Assembly (NCBI GenBank): GCA_016713405.1
Contig: JADJPF010000023.1
Span: forward strand, 43,197-107,196
Direction of reading: 5' to 3'
From: Blastocatellia bacterium
GTDB lineage: Bacteria; Acidobacteriota; Blastocatellia; Chloracidobacteriales; JADJPF01
DNA: 64,000 nucleotides
Below, one piece after another: positions 8,756 to 18,185 of the stretch. The notes beneath the pieces are model-generated. The model saw only the letters and a list, made by a program, of their open reading frames with translations. It ran no database searches and had not been told where the DNA came from. Position 1 is the stretch's first letter; each line of letters starts with the position of its first letter. Position numbers and translations under genes: made by a program.

Positions 8756-9039
8756 TGTTGCTCTGATTTAGAATAAATTGTAATTAAAATAATCTGCTCG
8801 TTTTTATACTGATAAATAACACGATAACCACCACTTTTTCCTTTTGCGCTGTCTGTGTTTCTTACCCTTGCTTTAAATACTTCCTCATTAACTCCTTTTA
8901 TTTGATCTCCTGGTTTATGCCCTTTAACAAGTTCATCTAATAATTCTTGCAAATCTGTTTTTATTCTACGATATTTTTTAGCTAGTTGTCTTATATTACG
9001 CTTAAATTCTCCAGTGTATTCGATTGATATCTTTGACAT
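8740..9039 (-). CDS. RelE/HigB-like type II toxin with MITE-altered C-terminus
   Basis: 99 residues. YTGEFKRNIRQLAKKY at the start, a basic middle, FKARVRNTDSAKGKSGGYRV and the final strands IILITIYSKSE are typical of the RelE/ParE superfamily, whose members mostly cleave mRNA on the ribosome. The last residues VAPH and the stop codon are encoded by the end of the MITE, so the original acidic tail of about 40 residues is lost. The antitoxin gene lies upstream with a six-base gap, the usual type II order. Whether the truncated toxin is active is open, since the core fold ends before the insertion. Confidence 0.75.
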   Translation of the reverse strand: MSKISIEYTGEFKRNIRQLAKKYRRIKTDLQELLDELVKGHKPGDQIKGVNEEVFKARVRNTDSAKGKSGGYRVIYQYKNEQIILITIYSKSEQQVAPH

Positions 9040-9045
9040 ATTTTA

Positions 9046-9261
9046 TCACTCTATATCAATTCCTTCCCATAATTCTTCTATTGGATAAGTTTCTCCTTGT
9101 TTTGCTTCTTTCCATCCTTGTTCAAAACTAGCTTTTGCGCTTTTTAGACTTACACTTTCCTTAAAAGCTTTCATCAATTGTAATACGTAAGGCAAATATT
9201 CTTCTGGCAATGCGTCTAGTTCTGCTAAAACTTGTTTTTTATACACATTTGTTGCACTCAT
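9046..9261 (-). CDS. Putative antitoxin partner of the RelE-like toxin
   Basis: 71 residues. The N-terminal half is helical (YKKQVLAELDALPEEYLPYVLQLMKAFKES) and the C-terminal half is acidic (GIDIE end), resembling small antitoxins that lack a classical DNA-binding domain and wrap the toxin with their tail. It directly precedes the toxin gene with a six-base gap. The ATG has GGAG about nine bases upstream on the minus strand. The assignment rests mainly on operon position and size. Confidence 0.65.
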   Translation of the reverse strand: MSATNVYKKQVLAELDALPEEYLPYVLQLMKAFKESVSLKSAKASFEQGWKEAKQGETYPIEELWEGIDIE

Positions 9262-9410
9262 TTTTTACTCCAAATTTCTTGGCTAAAATTTTTTGCTTTT
9301 ACTCTAATTAGATTTTATTACTTTGGATTATATTCCTTTACCTAGTCAAGTAGTTTCTAAAACAGGATGCCTTCGCAAATAAATTTTAATTTTTTACGCT
9401 TTTTAGACAA

Positions 9411-9458
9411 ACGTTCGTTCTTTTTTATTTGCTTTCTGTTATAATAACGAACGAACGT
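9411..9458. promoter_or_regulatory. Inverted repeat around a TATAAT box upstream of the lipase gene
   Basis: ACGTTCGTTC at 9411-9420 and its exact complement GAACGAACGT at 9449-9458 flank a TATAAT at 9440-9445, about 75 bases before the lipase ATG. Half-sites bracketing a -10 box suggest a repressor that loops or occludes the promoter. The ACGAACG core resembles operators of many TetR-family regulators; no TetR gene lies in the window. No good -35 box is seen. The rest of the 269-bp gap between the antitoxin and lipase genes shows nothing else. Confidence 0.5.
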
Positions 9459-9530
9459 ACATTTTACTTCCTTTCGCTAAAACTCATATTAAAAACTAAA
9501 TATTTATAAATAATTAGAGGAGATATTTTA

Positions 9531-10616
9531 ATGGGCCAACCAAAAAATGTTATTAGATTTATTTCCTTGTCCTTAGCCGTTTTAGTTCTGTTTTTAGCCT
9601 TTTATCCTGCTATAAACCATATCAATAAAAATGTAAGTGCTAATAGCCTTCCATCACAATCAACACAAGATTTAACCCAAACCCCTAGCCAAACCTATAA
9701 CATCAAGCAGCAAGCCGAAGGCAACTTGGCCGCAAGTATGGCGGGAATTACGCCTCATTTTAGAGACTGGCTAGCTGCTAATGGTTATGGAAGCTATGAT
9801 TTTGGTCGATTTGATTTAGCAGGCGGGAGTTATGGCGGCAAGTCAAGTGCTACGGATAGCGTAGTTAATCAACCAGTGATTTTTATTCATGGCAATTCTG
9901 ACAAAGCCGTAGGCACTACAGCCGGTCAAACAGGTTGGAATGCTTCAATAGATTATTTTCTATCCAACGGTTACAAAACTTCAGAGCTTTATGCGACTAC
10001 ATACGGCCCAGCAAATGTTTTTTCATCCTCTCAACAATACCATTCCAGAGAATATTTAACTAAGCTTAGAAATTTTATTAAAGCCGTCAAACAATACACA
10101 GGCGCGGCAAAAGTTGATATTGTCGCACATTCTTTAGGTGTCACCTTAGCCCGCAAAGCCATAAAAGGCGGTACAGCCTATGATCCTTATAATGGCGGAT
10201 ATTATGATTTAGGCCCATCATTAACCAGCAGTGTAGACACTTTTGTTGGAATTGCTGGAGCAAACCGAGGGCTAACATCTTGTTATTTGACAGGAGGCAC
10301 AACGCTTACTTGTGATGATGAAGTAGGGCTTTACCCAGGTTATTTAATTGGCTTCGTTGGGCCATATGGCGTTTCCAGCTATTTAGTTGACCTAAATTCT
10401 ACCTCTCGTTATGAAGGCTCATATATTTATAGCATTTGGTCAAGCGTTGATGAGGTAGTAGGTTATGGGACAGTAGTTTATGGAAAATACACCTGTCAAA
10501 TACCTGGTCAAAACGGGCAAAAGACCTTTAGCACCGTGCCTTATGGACATTTTGGAGTAAAAGATTTAACAGGCTACTATCAACTTAGAATGGTCAAATT
10601 CCACGCAACTAACTAA
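9531..10616 (+). CDS. Secreted lipase, class 2 (Lipase_2) type
   Basis: 361 residues with a signal peptide or N-terminal anchor (hydrophobic run about residues 10-27) and a Ser/Thr/Gln-rich linker to about residue 70. The catalytic domain has PVIFIHGNSDKAVG, a motif of Lipase_2 enzymes, then GWNASIDYFLSNGYKTSELY and the nucleophile elbow AHSLG. Cys pairs near SCYLTGG and TLTCDD may form disulfides. The histidine is probably in VPYGHFGV near the end. The ribosome site is AGAGGAGA. It has its own promoter with an inverted repeat and a terminator at 10637, so it is a single-gene unit. It would hydrolyse triacylglycerols or esters outside the cell. Confidence 0.85.
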   Translation: MGQPKNVIRFISLSLAVLVLFLAFYPAINHINKNVSANSLPSQSTQDLTQTPSQTYNIKQQAEGNLAASMAGITPHFRDWLAANGYGSYDFGRFDLAGGSYGGKSSATDSVVNQPVIFIHGNSDKAVGTTAGQTGWNASIDYFLSNGYKTSELYATTYGPANVFSSSQQYHSREYLTKLRNFIKAVKQYTGAAKVDIVAHSLGVTLARKAIKGGTAYDPYNGGYYDLGPSLTSSVDTFVGIAGANRGLTSCYLTGGTTLTCDDEVGLYPGYLIGFVGPYGVSSYLVDLNSTSRYEGSYIYSIWSSVDEVVGYGTVVYGKYTCQIPGQNGQKTFSTVPYGHFGVKDLTGYYQLRMVKFHATN

Positions 10617-10636
10617 GCACAACCAAAAGAAAAATC

Positions 10637-10682
10637 AAAAAGTGCAAGTAATTTGTTTATAGATAAATTGCTTGCACTTTTT
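10637..10682. terminator. Bidirectional terminator between lipase and trypsin-like genes
   Basis: The 12-base arms AAAAAGTGCAAG and CTTGCACTTTTT flank a 22-base loop that itself can partly pair. T-rich stretches occur on both sides in the respective directions. It sits between the convergent lipase (+) and trypsin-like (-) genes. Confidence 0.75.
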
Positions 10683-10689
10683 ATTTTTA

Positions 10690-11631
10690 TCAATTTTCAG
10701 GTGGAAACCTTGCTAGAATTTTTTTGATTTCCTTCTCATATGTATCAACGCGAATAAATAAACCTACTTCACCGTTTTCTAATGATTTAGTGGCAATACC
10801 AGCAAGTTTTATTTTTCCATTACAATTTATGTAAAGAGGGCATCCGCTATCTCTAGGGTTGATTCCATCAGTTTCTATGCGATTAGAAATTACTTGACGT
10901 TGTGGAGGTGCTTTAACTATCAAATGCCTTTTGCTACTACAGTTATAACGGATGTAATTGCTATTGTTAGCAGGAAGTTCTAGATCTACTACACGTTCCC
11001 GTTTAACACCACTAACCCCATTTTCATCAATACCATAGCTAACAATTAATCCTGTAGTTGCCCTATCTATTTCTTGTTTAGTAGCTAATATAGCAGGTTC
11101 AATATTAATGATGGGTTTGGCAAGAATAAGGATTTCTAAGTCTTCATTCTTTATTCTTAACGGTAGGTTAGTAGGTTTACAAGTAAAGAGTTTTCTGGCA
11201 CTAGCATTAATTTCATTACAAATTTTCCAAAAATTACTTCTATATAAATTGGATTTACGGAAATGATGAACGGTCAAAATAGCATTATTGGCAATCAAAA
11301 TACCTGAAGCAAAGGGTTTGGCTCGCTCACTAGATAAAATAGAAAAACAACTTCTTAGATCATAATTTGAAAAATTAGAATCTTGAGGCTTTTGGCTTTT
11401 TTATCTTATCTCTTTTTGCGATTACCTCTTTGTCACTAGATTCAGACTTATCTTTTGGAGGTAATGAAAAGACTACATCTAAGCGATTTCTTAATCTATT
11501 ATGCTGCAAACTTGTTCTTACAGATCTAGCTTTTTTAGTTAAGGAAACTTCGCTTTCTAGTAAACATACAGTTTTTGGTTTTTCTGACTGGTTCTTAACC
11601 AACACTTTTCTTTATCATCAATTTGATTCAT
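10690..11631 (-). CDS. Trypsin-like serine protease of the CHAT operon, frameshifted
   Basis: The C-terminal 202 codons hold a chymotrypsin-fold protease: His in AILTVHHF (cf. LTAAHC), Asp in NEDLEILIL, and Ser in RDSGCPLYI (cf. GDSGGP), so the triad is present but the serine loop is unusual. The N-terminal part continues into another frame (KPFASGILIANN upstream, then a basic region near 11375-11605), with breaks at the A/T run about 11396-11401 and probably near 11606-11611. ATG 11631 is chosen because GAGG lies seven bases upstream. About 310 residues, no clear signal peptide, so probably cytoplasmic. It follows the unknown CHAT-linked gene by 53 bases. The N-terminal reconstruction is uncertain. 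Confidence 0.7.
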
Positions 11632-11684
11632 AAATACCTCATTGTATTCGCCATTATCAGGGGTTATTTTACGTAGGGTGTTTG

Positions 11685-13117
11685 CTAGTCGGCTTTATCT
11701 GCGAACTCATTTGAAGGATCTTCTATGTTAGCAAAAGCATTTTCATAACGAACAATAGCACACATTAAAGGGGGCATAGTTTGTTCCTGATTGTTTAGTT
11801 CATCAGGGGAAGGAATTCTTCTTGGTAGCAAATATGGTGTTGATACAGGACGTTCTAATACAGAATAAGTAAGTGCAAAATCTAAATCTCTTTCTCTTTG
11901 GAAAGGGAGATGCATGCTAATTCCTTCTAATGGCATATTAGTAATAAATATATTACCTGGCACTGCACCAACTATAGTGTTAGTGTCTTTATCAATTTTT
12001 ACTTTAAGTTGTAGCTCAAGGGTTAACTCTGCATTTAAATCTAAAGGTTTTTTAATTTTATTGTAAAAGGGTAATATCTATGATCTGGATTTAACTTTGC
12101 AGCTATGTGTTGGGCTACTAACTCAACTATATCTTGATATTCATCTTGATATTTTACCTCATTTTTATCTTGCAATTCTTTAGCTATTTGTTTGAAAATT
12201 TGTTGAAAAATCTGCTGAAAGTCAGTTGGATCTACTTTGAGATATTTTTCATCTAGTTGTTTATACAAAGATTTATCAGGTTCTTCTAGTGACTGTTTAG
12301 CTGAATATTTATTAGCTAATGTTTCAGCTATTGAAGTAACTTTTGATTGAAAGCGATTTTTTTCAATTAGAGGAGTAATTAAATTTATCAAGCTATTTTC
12401 TGATAGTTTTTCTGATAATTTAGGTTTTGAGGCGTATTTAATATCTATATCCCAACAAACACAATTAGCAAGTAGTTGAGCTTTTTCGTCAGGAGCAGAA
12501 GTGTTATCTGTATCAAACACAGTTTTTATGAAATCAGCAGCACGTCTTGGATCAGTGTTTTGTGAACTAGGAATACTAATTGTACCTGTTTTTATTTCTA
12601 ATAAAGCACTTAGCTTATTATGATTTCTAATCTTAGTTGGGTCTAGTAAATCAGGATTTATATTTATAGGGTTCCCTTTTTCATCTTTGACATATTCGCG
12701 CAAGTTAGGAATAAAATTTTCAAAGTCCTTAGTTTTTTTTAATTGGGAATCTGTTTGACCTACATCGATAATGTGTTTTGTTAATGGGAAAACAAATTCA
12801 TCTTCAATGATAAACTTATGTGGTTTTAGCTGAGGTAATGGATTTAGCAGTTCTTTTGGAATTGAAAGTAAGGGAATATGAGGAAATAAAGGATCATTAA
12901 CATCATATTCATAACAAGAAATAGTATTTTCAGGTATTCTGGCATCAGGTAATAAGACTTTTATTGGGACACTAGCTTGTTTGGTAGCTTGTTTAGTAGT
13001 TTCTTTTTGTTGATTCTTAGGTTTGTCTATGTAGAAAACACAAAGGCCACGAAAAAAGATTCTTAATTTACCGTTTGGAGGATTTTCTTCATTAATATTT
13101 TTAATTAAGTTTGGCAT
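11685..13117 (-). CDS. Unknown protein between CHAT and trypsin-like genes, one frameshift
   Basis: Two open frames join into about 478 residues when the T-run at 12048-12053 is corrected: TIKLK then KPLDLNAELTLELQLKV leads into the downstream half. ATG 13117 is chosen over a longer frame because AAGGAG lies eight bases upstream. Near the N-terminus is GKLRIFFRGLCVFYID, a beta-strand-like motif; the middle is charged, helical and Gln/Lys rich; the C-terminal half is again beta-rich. There is no signal peptide or catalytic motif I can name. It starts 27 bases after the CHAT stop, so it is very likely co-transcribed, and could be a substrate or scaffold of the two proteases. That role is speculation. 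Confidence 0.6.
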
Positions 13118-13143
13118 GATTTTTCTCCTTGTAATTTTTTGAT

Positions 13144-16100
13144 TTAATTTCCTCCTAGCAAAACAAAAGCTGCCCAAAATTGGGGAGAATGAAAGCTAGG
13201 ATCAGAATGATTGATTAACTCTAATTGTGCTTTTTGTAGTGCTTCAACGCTGTCACCTGTTTTAATAAGGTTTTGGTGAAATCTGGTAAAGAGTTCGGCT
13301 GAGGCACGATCATTAGCATTCCATAAACTAGCAACTACTGTTGGCACGCCTGCGGCAAGAAATGGTCGTGCTAAGTTAGCAATTCCTTCATTATTAAGAT
13401 TACGACCATTAGCCGTTTTACAAGCTGCCAAAACAACTAATTTTGTTTGGTTAAATTTCTGTTTATATAATTCATAAGCATATAAATTGCTATTTTGTTT
13501 TTTAGCCTCATCTTCAGCAAAAACTAGTTGTGAATATAATGGAGATTGCTCATCCATAATTGCATGACCAGCAAAATGAATTATATTGTAGTTTTCTACT
13601 AGGGATAAAAATTTAGCTTTAGTAGCTTCTTTATCTAATAACAAGCTAGAATTTTTATAAAATTGACTAATTTGTTTAGCCTCTATTTCTGAAGCAGGTA
13701 AATTTGCAAGATTTGGAAATGATTTTTTATTGAAACTAGGGTTTCCTACAGCCAAAAGATTGTCAGTGCGATTTTGTTTAGCTAAAAGTCGGTTTCTCTC
13801 CGAACATTTAATAAAAATTGTTCCACTAGGGCTGACTATAACTTTCTGTTTTTCAATTAAATATTGATTGCTTTTATTATCAAACAACGCAGGAAAAGGT
13901 ATTTGATATAAAGATTTGCTAGGAATAAAAACTAGAGTTTGTTGTGGAGAAATAAAAGGTAAAATAGGCTGCAAAACTCCTTGATAAAGCTTTATTAACA
14001 AAGGTTTAAATAATTCTTTAGATTTGTTTTGTTCTATCAATTTATAAAACTCTTCAATTAAAGAATTTATTTCTTCTTCTGTTAAAGGCGATTTAATAAC
14101 ATTTATTTTGTCTTTTGTAATAGACCAAATATAAAGATCTCCTGATAAAAAGCATAACTAATTAAAGTAATATAACTAGGTATTTTCTAGGGATGAGGAT
14201 AATATTTCTTCTAAGTTAAAAGGTTTTGCAATACTATCTATAATAAGTTGAGGCTCATTTAATAACTCTATCTGCCTAGATTTGTTATGTAATAAATCTA
14301 ATAAAACACGAGCTTGTTTATTTTCTAAATAATTAAATGCAATATCAGGATGATTTAGCTTAAGCTGCAATTGAATCATTTCATCATAAACTTCTTGTGG
14401 TTTTTCAAAAAAATTAGTACGAAAAACTTCTTGTTTAATATTTTTACGAGCTATTTCAAACTCTTGAATGCTTGCTTTTAGGTCGTTTTCTGCATTTTGG
14501 TAATCATTCAAAACAAGGTAAGCACGGGAGCGTAACAAGTAAAGATAAGAAAGTTTTTCTTGTTGGCTTTTTGCTTTAATATAAGTATCAATAATTTTAG
14601 TAAAAAGCTGAATAGATTTTTGAGGATTTACTTCTAAACTATATTCACCTTCTGCGGCAGCTAATTCATTTTCTGCACTTAAACGAAATGTTTTATCTGT
14701 AAATTGTGAAAGATATGTTTTTGTTTGTTCAATATCTTTTAGCGCAGCAGCATCTTTGCCTTGTCTTGTGATAAGCTAAACTACGCCAGCGCAGCATAGA
14801 AAAAAGATTTTTCTAATTTATTTTTCATAGCTATATCAAATAACTCATCATAAAAGTAGAAAACAATTTTAATTCTATTTGTTTTTGTAAAATAAATGGC
14901 TAGTGTTCCAATAGATATAGTATTTTGAATAGTGCTTTCTAATTTATTAATACTTTGTAAAGCCTTATAGTATTGATTAAGAACTTGCTTAGATTGACCT
15001 AATTCTGTAAGAAGTTGACCATAATTAACAAATGCTATAGATAAATCACTCCATGCGGAAGTTTGTTTTAGAAGTTTGATTGCTAGAGGCATTATTTCTA
15101 ATGCTTTAGAGAATTGAAATAACTTCCTTTGTTCTTGACTATTAATTGAGCAAGTGCGTCCTAATAAATAAGGATAATTATATTTTTCTGAAAGTAATTT
15201 TGTTTTTTCGAGTGTCTCAAAAGCATTTTTATTTTCTAAACTGAAAAAATAACTACGTGCTTGATAAAAATAAATCAATGCTGTAAAAGCACTATCATCA
15301 TATTGCTTAAAAATGGCTAAAGCTTCGGCTAAAGGCTTACTAGCTTTAGCAGGATCATTATTTTCATTAAGTTTGTAGCCTTCGTTGTAAAGTAAATGGG
15401 CTTGGGCGAGTTGGGACAATGCCTTGGCAGAGTTTGGTTGATCATATACTCGGTAAATTGTCGCTAAACCATCGTCTATCATATGATCTTGGTGGATTTC
15501 TATTAAGACTTTGCCTATGGCTTGAATAACCCTTAAAACTTCTTCCCCATTGTCAAAATCACGCTCTAAATAGGATGTTGCCCAGCTAGGGAATAATTCC
15601 TCTAAAGCATACATTCGAGCAAAATGAGGGTACTCGCTTACTATTTGTTTTACTGTGGTGTAATCACCTCTAAGAACCGCTGAACTAACTTTAGGTTTTT
15701 CCTTCTCCCAAAGTGCTGTTAATGTTGGTTGATTAAGTTCATCAATATATTTGTTAATTTCTGCTTTCCATTCTTCAGACTTTTCTTTTCTTAAATACTT
15801 ATCCCAGTATTTACCCACTGATATAGATAGATAAAGCTTTTGCAAAATTAATGCTTGGTTATATTGGGCTACTAGTAAATTTGGGTCGGCTGTCACCGCG
15901 CTATCAATTACAGATAGAGCTTCAAAAATATCTGCTGGCTGCTCTTCGTCGTGGGCGCGGGCTAGGTAGGCTACGGCTAAATCATTTAACAACTCAGCAT
16001 TGGTTTTAGCTGCTGGAATTTCTTTTAAGGCTTGCTCTAGTCGCTCAATCGCTAAGTTAAACTCATTACGTAAAATATAAATTAGTGCTTTAGCATGTGC

Positions 16101-16691
16101 AGTTTCTAGGGTGGGAACAACTATGTCATCAAGCATTATTTCAGCCGCTAGATTTCTAAAGGCTTTTGTTTCATTAGCTCTAGCTCTACTTACTTGATCG
16201 CTAGATTCTGCTGAACGTGTAAGCGAAAGGGTTGCAGGAATAAATGGGGTTAATTCAGAAAAATATAAATTAGATAAAACTGGGTCAATAAAAATGCTGG
16301 TTTCATAAAGCTTATCGCTAGCTGCATTGCTTTCACCACGAGTAGCCGATCTTGGCGAAATAGATAAAGTATTGTTACGCCTAATGGAATTTTTATTATT
16401 GGAGTTAGAAGAATCTTTTTCTTGGGCTAGCAGTTCTTTTTTAAGTTCTTCTAACGCATGATTTACTTTGGTTTTTGCTGATGGAATTGGCGCGACATAG
16501 GGAGCATAGGCAAATTCACCACTTAGGCGGGCTTCGGTAGTGCGAATTTTTCCTGCGGCTTTTGCTAGTGCTACCATAGCAGTTTCCTTTTTAGTTTTGA
16601 TATACCAAATCTTTGTTGCCAACATTGCCATAACAGCAAGAGACAACAAACTAAGGATTGTTAAAACATACTTAGGCTGTAAGAATTTCAT
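13144..16691 (-). CDS. TPR-CHAT caspase-like protease, several frameshifts
   Basis: About 1180 residues when the pieces are joined. The N-terminus has one membrane helix (about residues 8-27), then a long tetratricopeptide-like helical region (about 200-880). The C-terminal CHAT domain includes GDLYIW...ITKD, SLYQIPFPAL, the catalytic His in IHFAGHA and the catalytic Cys in VLAACKTANG, then GVPTVVASLW. Four breaks are visible at short A/T runs: about 14800-14805, 14757-14768, 14183-14186 and 14147-14151; correcting each rejoins conserved sequence. The family is clan CD protease, separase and caspase related, as in type III-E CRISPR TPR-CHAT. Downstream genes encode an unknown protein and a trypsin-like protease; an ECF sigma gene lies upstream. 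Confidence 0.75.
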
Positions 16692-17032
16692 ATAATAAAT
16701 TTAGTTTTGGATGGGCTAAAAATGTAACCCAATGAATTTGTTGTAGTTAGTGAATTTATTGTAAATCTTTGTTGGTTTTGATTGTTTAAGATAAACTAGC
16801 GTCTAGCTTAATATATTTTTCTCGGTTAAAACGCTTGCCATTATATTGCTTAAGCTAAAAAAAAGTCAAGATTTTATTAAAATTTATTATTAAATAAATT
16901 AAATTAATACCTAGTACTTTATTAATATAGGTTAAGATTTATTGATAGAGGTTTATTAATATTTGAGTTACACTTAGATTTTTTTGCATAAGTTCTTAAC
17001 TACATTGTAAATTAAATATTCTGATATTTTAA

Positions 17033-17096
17033 TCTTAAGCCCCAGCGGGGCGGCATATTTGTAGCGTAGGGTTTCAACCCTACGTATTATTTAAGA
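17033..17096. repeat. REP-like element with two nested hairpins
   Basis: GCCCCAGCGGGGC (17039-17051) and CGTAGGGTTTCAACCCTACG (17065-17084) form two perfect hairpins, enclosed by TCTTAA and TTAAGA. The element is GC-rich in an AT-rich 518-bp gap (16692-17209) between the CHAT and sigma genes, which suggests an imported palindromic repeat. Similar paired palindromes are dispersed in many bacterial genomes. I see no second copy in this window and nothing else in the gap. Confidence 0.65.
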
Positions 17097-17209
17097 AATT
17101 AAAAAAATATTAACTTAGTTAATTTACGCCATGTTAACTACTTATCTATAAAATTTTCTTTAGCAATAACAAATAAGACGTAAAAAGCTTTTAGATTTGT
17201 ACAGAGATT

Positions 17210-17872
17210 TTATAATCCTAGCACACCTTTTTTTGCTAGGATTTCTTTTAATTTTTCTTTAGTGCGAGTGATTATAGTTTGTACATTATTTGTGTTTAGA
17301 ACGAAGTTTGGAAGTTCTGCAATTTCACGAGCAGATAAACCGTTAATTACATGAAGATTAAAAATAATTGTATCTCGTGCTGCATTAGGGCCAGAGAGTG
17401 CAGATTTTAATAACTCTTTTAATTTTTTAGGAATGATTCTTTCTTCAAACATTACATCTGGAGATGTTTCTAATGTTGCAGGCAAAAGCTCGCTTAAGGG
17501 TATTTCTTTTTGTCTATCTATAGGTTTATCTAATTCAACAAAAACAGTAGAACGTTTTTGTGCAATTTCTCGGCGGATTTGGTCTTTTACAACGCTATGA
17601 ACGACAGTAGCTAAATAAACAAACACAGAATCTTCTGTTATACCCTGAAAATCTTTTAGAATTTTTTGATTATTAGCAAATAACTTAAGAAAAACTTCTT
17701 GTATAATTTCTGATGTATCTAATTTAGAGTTGCGAGTTTCACGAAAAACACAAACAGTAATATAGCGGTGAAAACGCTTTATAAATTCTTCCCAAACATC
17801 AGCATTGTTACTTCTGCAAAGAGCTATAAGCTCAACAGAAGAAATTATCTGAAGTGGTTTATTTTTATCCAT
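17210..17872 (-). CDS. ECF-type RNA polymerase sigma factor
   Basis: 220 residues. Region 2 is at about 18-95 (FIKRFHRYITVCVFRE, DTSEIIQEVFLKLF, then VVHSVVKDQIRRE), a linker follows, and region 4 at about 150-215 has a helix-turn-helix (INGLSAREIAELPNF...NNVQTIITRTKEKLKE). It lacks a visible anti-sigma partner. It lies upstream of, and in the same direction as, the CHAT operon but separated by 518 bp, so it may have its own transcript and direct transcription of the CHAT genes. ECF sigma genes next to TPR-CHAT genes are familiar in Planctomycetes and Acidobacteria, but direct control here is unproven. Confidence 0.8.
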   Translation of the reverse strand: MDKNKPLQIISSVELIALCRSNNADVWEEFIKRFHRYITVCVFRETRNSKLDTSEIIQEVFLKLFANNQKILKDFQGITEDSVFVYLATVVHSVVKDQIRREIAQKRSTVFVELDKPIDRQKEIPLSELLPATLETSPDVMFEERIIPKKLKELLKSALSGPNAARDTIIFNLHVINGLSAREIAELPNFVLNTNNVQTIITRTKEKLKEILAKKGVLGL

Positions 17873-18071
17873 TTAGAATATTCCAACAAGATAAATTACT
17901 AGGAATCTTATTTATAAATTCTGGTAGACTATCTATTATTTACTCAATAGTCAAGCATTTAGATGTATACAAACAATTTTTTGTATTTTAGCAGGTTTAT
18001 CCTAATATTATTTTTTATTTATTCTCCTATTCTTTTTTGATTACACTTAAACTATTTAATGATTGTACTTA

Positions 18072-18093
18072 AAAAGTTTTATATAAAACTTTT
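18072..18093. promoter_or_regulatory. Perfect 22-bp AT-rich palindrome upstream of the sigma gene
   Basis: AAAAGTTTTAT and its exact complement make an uninterrupted palindrome about 200 bp upstream of the sigma start, in the 313-bp gap 17873-18185. It may be an operator or part of a terminator. Base composition makes chance more likely than for a GC-rich palindrome. Confidence 0.3.
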
Positions 18094-18119
18094 CTTCTAA
18101 AAAAGAGTTCTAAATAAAT

Positions 18120-18152
18120 AACACCAGCTAAATACTTACATTAGCTGGTGTT
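18120..18152 (-). terminator. Terminator of the first Oar-like receptor gene
   Basis: The perfect 12-base arms AACACCAGCTAA and TTAGCTGGTGTT enclose a nine-base loop, 34 bases after the stop of the minus-strand receptor gene. The sequence beyond is AT-rich but has no long T run. Confidence 0.65.
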
Positions 18153-18185
18153 TATAAATTTAAGATAACTTTTGTTTGCTAAAAA

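Noticed and set aside
13117..13177. Longer N-terminus for the unknown CHAT-linked gene starting at 13177
   Set aside because: It overlaps the CHAT stop and lacks a ribosome site; ATG 13117 has AAGGAG at the right distance.
18072..18093. AT-rich palindrome as proof of a sigma-gene operator
   Set aside because: Kept only as a low-confidence feature; base composition makes such a palindrome fairly likely by chance and no second copy is seen.
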